64,000 bases of DNA from SAR202-VII-2 sp965263165 (GTDB lineage Bacteria; Chloroflexota; Dehalococcoidia; Lucifugimonadales; SAR202-VII-2): positions 2,232,001-2,296,000 of the forward strand of contig OZ253584.1 in NCBI GenBank assembly GCA_965263165.1. The letters are read 5' to 3'. The notes beneath the pieces were generated by a model. That model ran no database searches, was not told the DNA's origin, and worked only from the letters and a program-made list of their open reading frames with translations. Within the stretch, counting starts at the first letter, position 1. Each line of letters opens with the position of its first letter. Shown here piece by piece: positions 33,894 to 41,567 of this stretch. The position numbers and the translations under genes are program-made.

Positions 33894-34200
33894 ATGAAGT
33901 GGGCTGCCGGCCCGCTTCTCCTCCTCGGAGCCTGCCGCATAACGTATGGACTGGGGGCTAACCACAGAGAATCCCCCTGTGGCAGGGGCGCTGAGGGAAC
34001 AACCCAAGGGGCCAGACCCTCCGAGGAAGGTTGGGGACCGGAGCGACCGCCGCTGTAAGGCACAGGCTCTTTGGAGCCAACCAACGCAGTAACGGCTCGT
34101 AACGTCTGGTAATTACTGGTAACGGTTCCATAACGGCTGAGTAACGACTCGTAATGGCTTTGTAATGGCTTGTAATGCCTTTGTAACGGCTCCACGCCTA
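33894..34200 (+). ncRNA. Candidate structured RNA of element E1
   Basis: Inferred transcript from just after the promoter through the array. A frame beginning MKWAAGPLLLLGACR exists, but a 1-nt indel relative to E2 right after GACRI changes the downstream frame, so the DNA and not the protein is conserved. Conserved RNA-like parts: GGGCCCGCTTCTC..GGAGCCTGCC, the GAGGGAACAACCC block, GAGGAAGG.TGGG, and the stem-loop before the array. Confidence 0.5.
34089..34200 (+). repeat. Array A1 of 10-12-nt units, consensus GTAACGGCTC
   Basis: About ten imperfect units, e.g. GTAACGGCTC, GTAACGTCTG, GTAACGACTC, GTAATGGCTTT, GTAACGGCTCC, ending in ACGCCTA. Unit lengths vary and are not multiples of three. 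Confidence 0.85.
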
Positions 34201-34428
34201 CGGAGCGCCGGAGGAGAAGAAAACGCAGTAACACATACAATCAAACAAAGCCCCGTCCGTCTCCCAAGCAGGGTGCAGGGAATCCGATGTTCCGCCGGGA
34301 GGTGCAGCGAGTCCCCCTGTTTCTAAAAACGTTGGAGGGTGGGCTAGGTGGCAGAACGGCGTTCGCCTCCATAAGCCCCCTCCCCTTTCCCCACACTCGG
34401 GGAAGGGAAGGAAGCCGCCCCCGCCTAC

Positions 34429-34457
34429 TTGCAAAATAAGAACAATTGTGCTATGGT
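34429..34457 (+). promoter_or_regulatory. Promoter of element E2
   Basis: TTGCAA (34429-34434), 17-nt spacer, TGCTATGGT; same layout as E1 and E3. Confidence 0.7.
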
Positions 34458-34463
34458 GTCGTC

Positions 34464-34797
34464 ATGATGCTGGAGTATCCCCATGAAGTGGGCCGGGGGC
34501 CCGCTTCTCTTTCTCGGAGCCTGCCGCATACATGAGCACTGGGGGCTAGTCATGGAGAGTCCCCTTGTGGCAGGGGTGCTGAGGGAACAACCCGAGGGGC
34601 CAGACCGTCCGAGGAAGGCTGGGGCCAGAGCCACTGCCGTTGTGAGGCAAGCTCCTTGGAGCCATCCGGTTCAGCGACGGATCCGCGACGGCTAAACGAC
34701 GGATCCACGACGGCTAAGCGACGGCTAAGCGACGGCCAAACGACGGCTAACGACGGCTAACGACGGATAACGACGGATAAACGACGGCTCCACGCCT
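34464..34797 (+). ncRNA. Candidate structured RNA of element E2
   Basis: Homologous to the E1 transcript. The frame starting at the conserved ATG diverges from that of E1 after a 1-nt length difference, supporting a non-coding role. Confidence 0.45.
34674..34797 (+). repeat. Array A2 of 10-12-nt units, consensus CGACGGCTAA
   Basis: About eleven units such as GCGACGGATCC, CGACGGCTAAG, CGACGGCTAA and CGACGGATAA, ending CGACGGCTCCACGCC. Every unit carries CGACGG where array A1 has TAACGG and A3 has TTACGG. Confidence 0.88.
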
Positions 34798-34955
34798 GAA
34801 AACCCCAAAATCCGGTGATAAGCGTTACGCCTACCGGCAAAGGAGGAGATGCAAAGAGTCCTACAGGACCTGACCCATGGCCTGTCCCTGCCCCGCGCGC
34901 TTGGGGAAGATGAGGAAGCCGTCCCTATGCGAGTACGGGCCGCGGCGGCGGCGGC

Positions 34956-35573
34956 CTACGCGGGCGTCAGCGGCGCCACGCTGAAGATGACGTGGAAGGG
35001 CTTGCAGTAGATCACCACCGACTGCCACTGCGACGCGTCCGAGCCCTCGGGCAGCTCGTAGTTCTGACTGCCCCGGTTGCCCTTGAGCTTGGCCAGTTCG
35101 ATGTAGTCTGCGCCCTTGAGCTCGTCCCGGGTCGTCGGGTCCGGGTGGGCGCTGAGGAGCACCACGAGCGCGGGGCCGTTGGTCACGTCGATGTTCTCCA
35201 GGCGGAGCAGATGCCCGCCCTCCGGCACGGAGTAGATCGTCGCTTGGCCGCTGCCCAGGTGGAACCGGTCGCCGTCCCGAAGCGAGCCGCTGCTGACAAC
35301 CTGGGCGGTCGCCATGTCCTCCGGCATTGCCTCCATCATCTCGCTGTCCATCTTGGCCATGGTCTCCATGACCATTTCGACCTCAGCGCGAGTGACTTCA
35401 GCCGGAATCTCGGCCGTCACGGTCCGAGGGAACTGTTCGTCCACGGTCTTGTTGAGGAAAAGCGGCGATCCCAGCCACCAGGCCAGGGCAATGGCCGGTA
35501 TGGCCGCCACAGCCAGCGCGATCGTCACAATCCGTCGAACGCGAGTCGCCAGTGCCCATTGAATCGGTCGCAC
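34956..35573 (-). CDS. DM13-domain exported protein
   Basis: 205 residues from a GTG with AGGAGG upstream. An N-terminal membrane anchor (IVTIALAVAAIPAIALAWWLG) is followed by a helical Met/Glu-rich stretch (EMVMETMAKMDSEMMEAM) and a C-terminal DM13 domain (FHLGSGQATIYSVPEGGHLLRLENIDVTNGPALVVLLS; YCKPFHVIFSVAPL) that includes the usual Cys. DM13 domains are proposed to have redox or electron-transfer roles. Stands alone. Confidence 0.85.
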   Translation of the reverse strand: MRPIQWALATRVRRIVTIALAVAAIPAIALAWWLGSPLFLNKTVDEQFPRTVTAEIPAEVTRAEVEMVMETMAKMDSEMMEAMPEDMATAQVVSSGSLRDGDRFHLGSGQATIYSVPEGGHLLRLENIDVTNGPALVVLLSAHPDPTTRDELKGADYIELAKLKGNRGSQNYELPEGSDASQWQSVVIYCKPFHVIFSVAPLTPA

Positions 35574-35751
35574 GCTGCCTCCTAGGGAAACGCGGAATCA
35601 GGCCAGCCTGCCGAGGTCGGCCCCGCCCTGTCAACGAAGCGGGGCGCGGCCTGTTGGTCTCACCACTGCAACTAGCAATGCGTCTCAAGGCGCCTCCGGC
35701 GGTCGCGCCCGTGCTAGCCCGTCCGGTGGAGCCGGTCTGCCGGGGCGGACG

Positions 35752-35976
35752 CTATCGGTAACGCCGGGGCGCCGGTTTCTTTGGGCTGCCCTTGACAAGC
35801 ACAGCGAAGAAGGGCGCGACCACCAGCCAGAGAGCAAGGGTCACGAGAAGGGCCTTGGTGTAGCCAATGGTGGGTATTCCCAGATCCGGGGCGATGATGC
35901 CCCAGAACATCATGGCCAGCCAAGAGCTGAGAAAGAATCCCAATGCTGCGGCCGGTATGGCGTAGAACCCGCCCAT
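35752..35976 (-). CDS. Small two-helix membrane protein
   Basis: 74 residues from the ATG at 35976 (AAGGAGG 5 nt upstream; the longer frame's ATG at 35991 lies before the ribosome site). Two membrane helices (AIPAAALGFFLSSWLAMMFWG; ALLVTLALWLVVAPFFAVLV) and a basic tail KGSPKKPAPRRYR. Not recognised. Lies between the LLM gene and the DM13 gene on the same strand. Confidence 0.65.
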   Translation of the reverse strand: MGGFYAIPAAALGFFLSSWLAMMFWGIIAPDLGIPTIGYTKALLVTLALWLVVAPFFAVLVKGSPKKPAPRRYR

Positions 35977-36070
35977 GGCGCCTCCTTTCAACGTGATGGC
36001 ATGTTAACACTCTATGGCGAATTGCGTAGGAACGCTAGTCCTCCGGACGCCGGGGCCGGGGCGCCGCACG

Positions 36071-37159
36071 CTAGGCGAATGCCGGAATGACCTCTTCGCC
36101 GAAAAGTTTGAGGGACTTGGAAACCTGCTCCATCGGCATTGCCCCGACGTGGAAGTTGCCGATATAGACGTCGAGGCCCATGGACTGCTGCTGTTCCTTG
36201 ATCTTCTGGATAACGGTGTCAGGACTCCCGACGATGGCGATCCCGTTGTCGACGGCGAAGTCGTAGGACTTGCCGACTTCGCGGAAGACCCGGCCGCGTT
36301 CGCGGATATCCGGGGTGTCCTCGTTGCCGACGCCCCTTGGCGAGGTTCCCATGCCAACGCGCGTGTTGGTGACGAACTCCCGGCCCAGGCTGAAGTCGAT
36401 GGGGACGTGGGCCTCGGCTTCTTCACGGGCCTTCTCGTCCGTCTCGGCGACGTAGACGGTGCGCATGAGGAGGGTGCGGGGCATGGGGCCGGGATGCCCG
36501 CATTCGTTCCACACCTGGCGGAAGTAGTCGAACTTCTGGACCATATTGGCGTCGGTATCGATGTTCTGGGCGACGTGATAGTTGTTGCGGGCGGCGAAGG
36601 CCAGGGCGCGGGGGCTGTGGGCGGCGGCCCATATGGGGGGATGCGGGTCCTGGTAGGGGGAGGGGCAGGGGAGGGCCTCTTCGAATTGCCAATACTTGCC
36701 GTGGTAGGTCACCCGCTCCTGTGTCCAGGCCATTTTGATGATATCGAGGGCCTCTTCACCCATCTTCTGGCGCTCGGAGAAGTCTAGGCCAAAGCGGATG
36801 AACTCGTGCTCGTGGATGCCGATGCCGGTCCCGAACTCGACCCTGCCTCGCGACAGATGGTCCAGCATGGTGATTTCCTGGGCCAGCCGCAGGGGGTTGT
36901 GGAAGGGAAGCTGCCAGATCATCGTGCCGAGGCGCAGGGTGGCCGTGTGCTGGGCTATCGCCGTGAGCAGCACGGTGGGCGAGGGGATCTGGCCGACGAA
37001 GGAACCCTGGTGCTCGATGGTGTAGTAGTGCTGGAACCCCACCTGCTCCATCAACTGGGCCAGGCGGATGTGGGACTCGTAGACGTCTGCGGCGGAGGAG
37101 GCGGCCTGGAGCTCCGTGTAGCGGTACTGGTCCCAGATGCCGAATTCGAGTTTGGCCAT
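36071..37159 (-). CDS. LLM-class flavin-dependent monooxygenase (luciferase-like)
   Basis: 362 residues from the ATG at 37159 (AGAAGGA upstream). Bacterial luciferase fold: FGIWDQYRY, FQHYYTIEHQGSFVGQIPSPT, LRLGTMIWQLPFHNPLRLAQEI, LSRGRVEFGTGIGIHEHEF, and DNGIAIVGSPDTVIQKI. Uses reduced F420 or FMN to oxidise small organic substrates. Last gene of a tight leftward operon with amidase (26-nt gap), the AtzG-like protein and the selenoprotein. Confidence 0.9.
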   Translation of the reverse strand: MAKLEFGIWDQYRYTELQAASSAADVYESHIRLAQLMEQVGFQHYYTIEHQGSFVGQIPSPTVLLTAIAQHTATLRLGTMIWQLPFHNPLRLAQEITMLDHLSRGRVEFGTGIGIHEHEFIRFGLDFSERQKMGEEALDIIKMAWTQERVTYHGKYWQFEEALPCPSPYQDPHPPIWAAAHSPRALAFAARNNYHVAQNIDTDANMVQKFDYFRQVWNECGHPGPMPRTLLMRTVYVAETDEKAREEAEAHVPIDFSLGREFVTNTRVGMGTSPRGVGNEDTPDIRERGRVFREVGKSYDFAVDNGIAIVGSPDTVIQKIKEQQQSMGLDVYIGNFHVGAMPMEQVSKSLKLFGEEVIPAFA

Positions 37160-37185
37160 GTGGCGTCCTTCTGGAGATTGCCTGC

Positions 37186-38580
37186 CTACGCCGGCGCCTG
37201 GATGTCCGGGGGACGCGTGGGCCATGCCGCGTGCTGCTGATAGGCGTGGCCGACGCGCAGCACGGTCGCCTCATCGAAGGCCCGCCCGACAAGCTGGAAG
37301 GCGATGGGCAGGCCGGCGCTTGTGAACCCGCAGGGCAGCGTCATGGCCGGCGAGCCCGACAGGTTGAACGGGGCGTTGAAGTCAGGGCTCAACTGGGTTC
37401 GCAGGGACTCGAGGGGGGTCATTTCCTCAATGAGGCTGGCGGGCTGCAGGTGGCCGGGCAGGGCCAGGATATCGACCTGCTGGAAAGCCGCGGCCAATTC
37501 CCGCCTGAGCCTCTGCCGCAGGCGTTGGGCCTGGAGGTACTCGGCGGCCCCGGTCAGGGCCCCAAAGTAGACGCGAGCCCTGCGGGTGTCGGAGGCGATG
37601 TCGACGTGATGCTGAAGCCCCAAATTGCGGCCTGAGAGGTATTCGCAGCAGTAGAGGACGCCCGTGGCGATGCTGGCGTGTTCCATGCTGGGAACGTTCA
37701 CCTGCTCAACCCTTGCGCCCAGCGCCTCCATCGCCCGCAGCATGGCGTTGAAGCTGGCGGCAATCTCGTCGTTGAGGCGAGGGCTGAGCACATCCAGGTA
37801 GTTCTGGGGCACGCCCACAACGAGGCCCTCGATGTCCTTCCCCAGCGCCGCTGCATAGGCGTCGACCGGCGCGGAGCTTGTGGTGTGGTCTCTGGGGTCC
37901 TGGCCGGCTATCGCGCCCAGAACGTGGGCCGCGTCCTCAACGGTCCTAGTGATGGGGCCGCTGTGGTCCAGCGACCAGCCAAGGGTGGCAAGCCCGCGGC
38001 GGCTGACTCTGCCGTAGGTGGGCTTGAGCCCCACGATGGCGCAGCAGGAGGCGGGGTTCCGGATGGACCCGGCGGTGTCTTCGCCGAGGGATCCCATGCA
38101 GAGGCCGGCGGCAATGGCGGCGCCGGATCCTGAACTGGAACCGCCGGGCGTTCGCTCGATGTCCCAAGGGTTGCGGGGCTCAGGGTGGGCGCCTGGCAAC
38201 CCGGACATGGCCAGCTTTCCCAGGACGACGGCGCCCGCTTCGCGCAGCTTCGACACGGCCCCTGCGTCCTCGGACGTTTCCGGCGGGGGAATCCTGACGA
38301 GGGCAGGCGCGCCAGCGAAGTCGTACTGGTCCTTGATGGCGACTGGAATGCCGTGAAGGGGTCCGCGGCTTCCTGTGGCGGCTATCTCCGCCTCTGCCGC
38401 CTCGGCCTCGGCGAGGGCGCTGCCGGCCGTGAGCTTGATGAAGGCGTGGAGTTGGCCATCGAAGGCTTCAATGCGCCGCAGGTGGGCCTTCGTCAGCTCC
38501 ACGGGAGACAGCTCCCTCCGCGCTATGAGCCCTTGCGCTTGGTCAATGGACAGGTAGCAGAGGTCGGCATCGCTGGACAA
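37186..38580 (-). CDS. Amidase-signature hydrolase (AtzE/GatA-like)
   Basis: 464 residues with the complete amidase-signature triad: Lys83 (VAIKDQYDF), a Ser of GGSSSGSGAA (148-150) and nucleophile Ser172 (DTAGSIRNPAS). C-terminal PAMTLPCGFTSAGLPIAFQLVGR is typical. It hydrolyses an amide (ammonia release). A 61-residue GatC/AtzG-like protein is encoded 8 nt upstream, as in the AtzE-AtzG complex of cyanuric-acid degradation, so a heteromeric amidase is likely. The true substrate is unknown. Confidence 0.92.
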   Translation of the reverse strand: MSSDADLCYLSIDQAQGLIARRELSPVELTKAHLRRIEAFDGQLHAFIKLTAGSALAEAEAAEAEIAATGSRGPLHGIPVAIKDQYDFAGAPALVRIPPPETSEDAGAVSKLREAGAVVLGKLAMSGLPGAHPEPRNPWDIERTPGGSSSGSGAAIAAGLCMGSLGEDTAGSIRNPASCCAIVGLKPTYGRVSRRGLATLGWSLDHSGPITRTVEDAAHVLGAIAGQDPRDHTTSSAPVDAYAAALGKDIEGLVVGVPQNYLDVLSPRLNDEIAASFNAMLRAMEALGARVEQVNVPSMEHASIATGVLYCCEYLSGRNLGLQHHVDIASDTRRARVYFGALTGAAEYLQAQRLRQRLRRELAAAFQQVDILALPGHLQPASLIEEMTPLESLRTQLSPDFNAPFNLSGSPAMTLPCGFTSAGLPIAFQLVGRAFDEATVLRVGHAYQQHAAWPTRPPDIQAPA

Positions 38581-38588
38581 GGCGGCTC

Positions 38589-38774
38589 CTATATCTCTCT
38601 GGCGAGGTCGAAGACGGTGGCCGGCTCCTCGGCCCCGAGGTCAAGGGAGCGGAGGGTCTTCAGGTCATTGAAGTAGAGTTCGAAGACCGGAGCAAGCCGC
38701 TCGATTTCCTCCCGCGAAACGCTGATGCCCTTGGCCTCAAGCTGGCTGACGATGTCGTCGATGGACATGTCCAT
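38589..38774 (-). CDS. AtzG/GatC-like small amidase partner
   Basis: 61 residues from the ATG at 38774 (AAGGAAG about 9 nt upstream). Helical N-terminus (SIDDIVSQLEAKGISVSREE) and a GatC-like end, LRSLDLGAEEPATVFDLAREI, that in GatC/AtzG wraps the amidase. Position directly before the amidase gene and 5 nt after the selenoprotein stop supports the assignment; similarity is short, so confidence is moderate. Confidence 0.65.
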   Translation of the reverse strand: MDMSIDDIVSQLEAKGISVSREEIERLAPVFELYFNDLKTLRSLDLGAEEPATVFDLAREI

Positions 38775-38779
38775 AAGCG

Positions 38780-39529
38780 TCAACTTCCTTTCAACTCGCT
38801 GGCCGCCCCGCCGGCGGGGACCGGTGCCTTTGGCATGTACTTTTGGAAATCGTCGATGGCTTTCTGCCCGCCGAGCCATTCTTCCGGCCGGTTGGGCGCC
38901 GGCTGCAGGCCCATCGTCTCGCGATAATAGGGTGAGACGCCCTGCCCGCGGCGGCGCAGCTCCCGCATGTGCAGCGTCTCGTCCAATGCGGCGCGTATAT
39001 CGCTGGCCGCCGTCCACGTGGCCCTGAAGACGACGTGGCCTGTATGGTCGATGATCCAAGACATGTTGGAGACGGCACCGTAGACCCTGTTCACGCTGCC
39101 GTTCATAGAATCGAGGAGGATGGGCCGTTTCAGGCCTCTGTCGCGGAAGGCCTGGGCGTGACTGACCTTCTGCTCCCATGATTTGTGGTGGGGGAAGACC
39201 TCGCCTGGGTGGGCTTCCCTTATGTAGACGAACAGGAAGTGGGCCCGTTCGGCGTACTCCTCTGCCAGCTCTTCCATACGCGGACACTCCGCGTAGCAGG
39301 GAGGTCAGGTGATGCTGCCGAACTCCAGCATCACGGGCTTGCCCCGAAGCGAGGACAGCGTCATCTCCCCGCCGTCGAGGGTGGGGAGGGTGAAATCGGG
39401 GGCCATCTGCCCCACCTTGGGGCCTTCCGACTGGAAGTAGGCTCGCTCCTTTCCGGTAGGGCGCCAGTCGGCGAAGTTGTAGGGCCTGCCCAGGAACTCG
39501 GTTTCTGCGTGGGTGTCTTCCTGCGCCAT
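38780..39529 (-). CDS. Deiodinase/redoxin-like selenoprotein (Sec at TGA 39305-39307)
   Basis: 249 residues when the in-frame TGA (codon 75) is read as selenocysteine. The upstream part ends GQMAPDFTLPTLDGGEMTLS and KPVMLEFGSIT; after the TGA it goes on PPCYAECPRMEELAEEYAER, HFLFVYIREAHPGEVFPHH, RPILLDSMNGSVNRVYGAV and SWIIDHTGHVVFR. This is a thioredoxin fold with a U-P-P-C redox motif and the FGS-x-T-U-P and Y-I-x-E-A-H motifs of iodothyronine deiodinases. A SECIS-like hairpin follows the TGA. Without recoding, both halves would be non-functional fragments. First gene of the operon with the AtzG-like, amidase and LLM genes. The substrate may be a thiol, peroxide or halogenated organic; bacterial homologues are not shown to deiodinate. 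Confidence 0.88.
39277..39295 (-). promoter_or_regulatory. Bacterial SECIS-like hairpin
   Basis: A perfect 8-bp stem, UACGCGGA with UCCGCGUA and loop GUG, on the minus strand. The apical loop begins 17 nt after the UGA, within the 16-37 nt window of bacterial SECIS elements, and has G as its first base, as SelB recognition needs. Confidence 0.8.
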
Positions 39530-39743
39530 GCCTTTCTTCCTCCTCCGGGGCCTACCTCGGGCCCGAGACTGCCTCAGCGCAACGAGGTCTCTCGCTCCTG
39601 CCTGACGAATAGACTATCCCACCGCCCGCGGGGCGTGTCAACCGGAGGCCAAGCATGGAACGAGCGCGGCCCTGGACGGGGACGCGTTTGGGCGGGGCGT
39701 TGCGGTCGCCGTTTTCGGGCCGGGGGCAGAGAGACGTGCCGCC

Positions 39744-40253
39744 CTAGAAGAAGATGCTGAGGTTCTTGGCGGGCAACACGACGTCATCGAGCAGCAGTTC
39801 GCGCCTGGCGATTCTCCAGGCGCCATCGACTCGTCGCAGCTCATCCCGCCGCGAGCCTACGAAGACATCCCTGTCGCGCTCCAACTGCGTCCGGTACACG
39901 AGGAAGTTGGACCTGGCTAACACCTCGGAGGGATCGGCGCGCAGTTCCACTTCGATGTTGGTTATCAGGTGACGCGTACGGGACGCCGGCACTTCCCGCC
40001 AGGCCACGCCCGTGCGCAGCCTGGCGACCCTGGCCATGAGCGTGTCCTTGGTCTCCTCGAACAGCGCCATCTCGCCCGGTTTGGTGATGCCGTCTTCGGG
40101 ACTGCTGCTGCGCCAGGGATTCATTCGGACCGGCATGCGATAGACGGCGTCGTCGGTGAATAGGTCCAGCCAATCCTCGAACTTCTGCTCGTCGAGCAAA
40201 CGCGTTTCCATGGTGAGGAACCGCTCGACCTCGTGCCAGAGCTCGTGACTCAT
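39744..40253 (-). CDS. Aromatic-ring-hydroxylating dioxygenase beta subunit
   Basis: 169 residues, ATG overlapping the alpha-subunit stop by 4 nt (ATGA). The SnoaL/NTF2-like beta-subunit fold is recognisable: VERFLTMETRLLDEQKFEDWLDLFTDDAVYRMPV, RTRHLITNIEV, ARSNFLVYRTQLERD, FVGSRRDELRRVDGAWRIARR. A structural partner of the Rieske alpha subunit at 40250. Confidence 0.9.
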   Translation of the reverse strand: MSHELWHEVERFLTMETRLLDEQKFEDWLDLFTDDAVYRMPVRMNPWRSSSPEDGITKPGEMALFEETKDTLMARVARLRTGVAWREVPASRTRHLITNIEVELRADPSEVLARSNFLVYRTQLERDRDVFVGSRRDELRRVDGAWRIARRELLLDDVVLPAKNLSIFF

Positions 40254-41506
40254 CTCGTCGTCACTTGTCCCGTTGCCCTCAGGAAGGACGTCATTGGGTG
40301 AATCGCCGCATCGGCCCAGCGTTCTGCGTTCATCAGGTTCGCCCATTGCTGGTAGAAGCCGCGCAACCGCGTGCCGCCGGACGGGCTTTCGATGTCGTGG
40401 CCAAGCCCGGCCTGGATGTTCATGGGGTACTGTCTGGCCACCCAGCCTCGCGCCGTGGTGGTGCAGCCGGCCCAGTTGTTCATATCGTCCTGCTCCACGT
40501 TGCCGGACGGTCCGAAGGTCTGTATGTAGTGGAGCAGGAGCGCGTCCTTCACCTCCTGGGGCGCGTCCTTTTCCACGATGCAGTACGACCATATCTCAGT
40601 CTGATTCGGACCCCTGGGTTGCCAGACCCGCACGGTGTTTCGAGTGAAGTTCACCGAGCAGTTGGGAAAGATGTTCGTCACCATGAGCGTGGAGCGGGAG
40701 CGGGCAAGTCCCAAACGCTCCTCGGCCTCGTCGAGGTGCTCCAGGTAATAGTCGCGGATGAGGCCGCGGGGCAGCGCCGCCAAGAGAGCGTCAGGGGCCA
40801 TTGGCTCTTCGTTGTTGGTGCTGTAGTACCGGTCGTCCACGGGCACGCGTCTCACGGAGGCGTGGGTGATGGTGTGGTGACCGTCGTCTCCGCCGAAGTT
40901 GTCGGCGCCAAACTTCCAGTTGGCGTCCAGGGTCCAGCGGTGGACGCCGCCGATGATCTCCGTGCCTCCGGCTCGCCTGTCCAGGAGCATGTCCAGGTCC
41001 CAGCCGGCCCCGGCGAGATAGTCGAGGAGCGGGGGAGCGCTCGCATCGAAGGTGGCGAAGACGAGGCCCTTGTAGGTGTCGAGCTGCGCCACCTCAACGA
41101 GCCCCCACCGGCTGGTGTCCAGGTCGTTGAAGTAGTACTGCTGCATCCCGGGCACGGTGATGAGGCTGCCCGTGGAGTCGTAGGTCCACCCGTGATAGGT
41201 GCACATGAAGGCGCGGGCGTTTCCGGAATCCGCTTTGCAGACGGGGTTGCCGCGGTGCCGGCACATGTTCAGGAACGCGTGGATGACGCCGTCGGCGTCT
41301 CTCCACAGTATGATGGGATCCTCCCCCATGTAGGCGGTGAGAAAGTCCCCTGGATTCGGGACCTGGCTTTCGTGTCCCACGTACAGCCAACACCGGGCGA
41401 AGATGCGCTCCAACTCCTGTTCATAGATGCCCAGGTCGCTGAAGCAGGCCCTGTTCACCAGGCCGCTCTCAGGATCGAACAGTTCCCGCGATTGCCCGTT
41501 CGTCAT
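40250..41506 (-). CDS. Rieske non-heme iron dioxygenase alpha subunit
   Basis: 418 residues. Rieske [2Fe-2S] ligands Cys82-x-His84 and Cys102-x2-His105 (CRHRGNPVC, CTYHGW); the mononuclear iron motif with the bridging Asp is seen in NFGGDDGHHTITHASV (about 205-220). It adds O2 to aromatic or related rings and needs a ferredoxin/reductase not present here. Start of the alpha/beta pair, preceded on the same strand by two CaiB-type CoA-transferases and a thiolase/DUF35 pair, suggesting an aromatic- or sterol-type degradation cluster. Confidence 0.92.
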   Translation of the reverse strand: MTNGQSRELFDPESGLVNRACFSDLGIYEQELERIFARCWLYVGHESQVPNPGDFLTAYMGEDPIILWRDADGVIHAFLNMCRHRGNPVCKADSGNARAFMCTYHGWTYDSTGSLITVPGMQQYYFNDLDTSRWGLVEVAQLDTYKGLVFATFDASAPPLLDYLAGAGWDLDMLLDRRAGGTEIIGGVHRWTLDANWKFGADNFGGDDGHHTITHASVRRVPVDDRYYSTNNEEPMAPDALLAALPRGLIRDYYLEHLDEAEERLGLARSRSTLMVTNIFPNCSVNFTRNTVRVWQPRGPNQTEIWSYCIVEKDAPQEVKDALLLHYIQTFGPSGNVEQDDMNNWAGCTTTARGWVARQYPMNIQAGLGHDIESPSGGTRLRGFYQQWANLMNAERWADAAIHPMTSFLRATGQVTTR

Positions 41507-41567
41507 CGTTCCTCCTATTGCTCAACAGCCCATTGCTCAACACCGAACTGTCCAGGCAGGTCTACCC

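Larger units (their letters stand above)
33622..34250 (+). repeat. Composite repeat element E1
   Basis: Order: conserved lead-in, GC-hairpin module (33691-33781, perfect palindrome ACAGGGGGTGTCCCCCTGT at 33725-33743), promoter, conserved segment starting CCATGAAGTGGGC, stem-loop GGCTC-TTTG-GAGCC (34065-34078), array of 10-12-nt units (34089-34200) and a tail (TACAATCAAACAAAG). The same order occurs in E2 and E3. No transposase and no terminal inverted repeats seen. Confidence 0.85.
34265..34797 (+). repeat. Composite repeat element E2
   Basis: Second copy, 15 nt after E1: degenerate GC-hairpin module (34265-34361), promoter, CCATGAAGTGGGCC segment, stem GCTC-CTTG-GAGC (34651-34662) and array A2. 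The tail after the array differs from E1 and E3. Compared with E1 the conserved segment carries several substitutions and small indels. Confidence 0.85.

Noticed and set aside
33881..34240. Minus-strand frame with HY-rich heptad repeats (LQRHYKPLQSHYESL) across array A1
   Set aside because: Arrays A2 and the unit-length variation (10-13 nt) do not keep such a frame, so the periodicity is from the DNA repeat.
33622..34797. Elements E1-E2 as a CRISPR array
   Set aside because: Units are 10-13 nt with no unique spacers of constant length, and each array has a dedicated promoter and conserved leader; not CRISPR geometry.
39305..39529. Independent 74-residue redoxin fragment gene
   Set aside because: It ends exactly where the thioredoxin-fold active site begins and continues in frame after the TGA; better explained as the first part of a selenoprotein.
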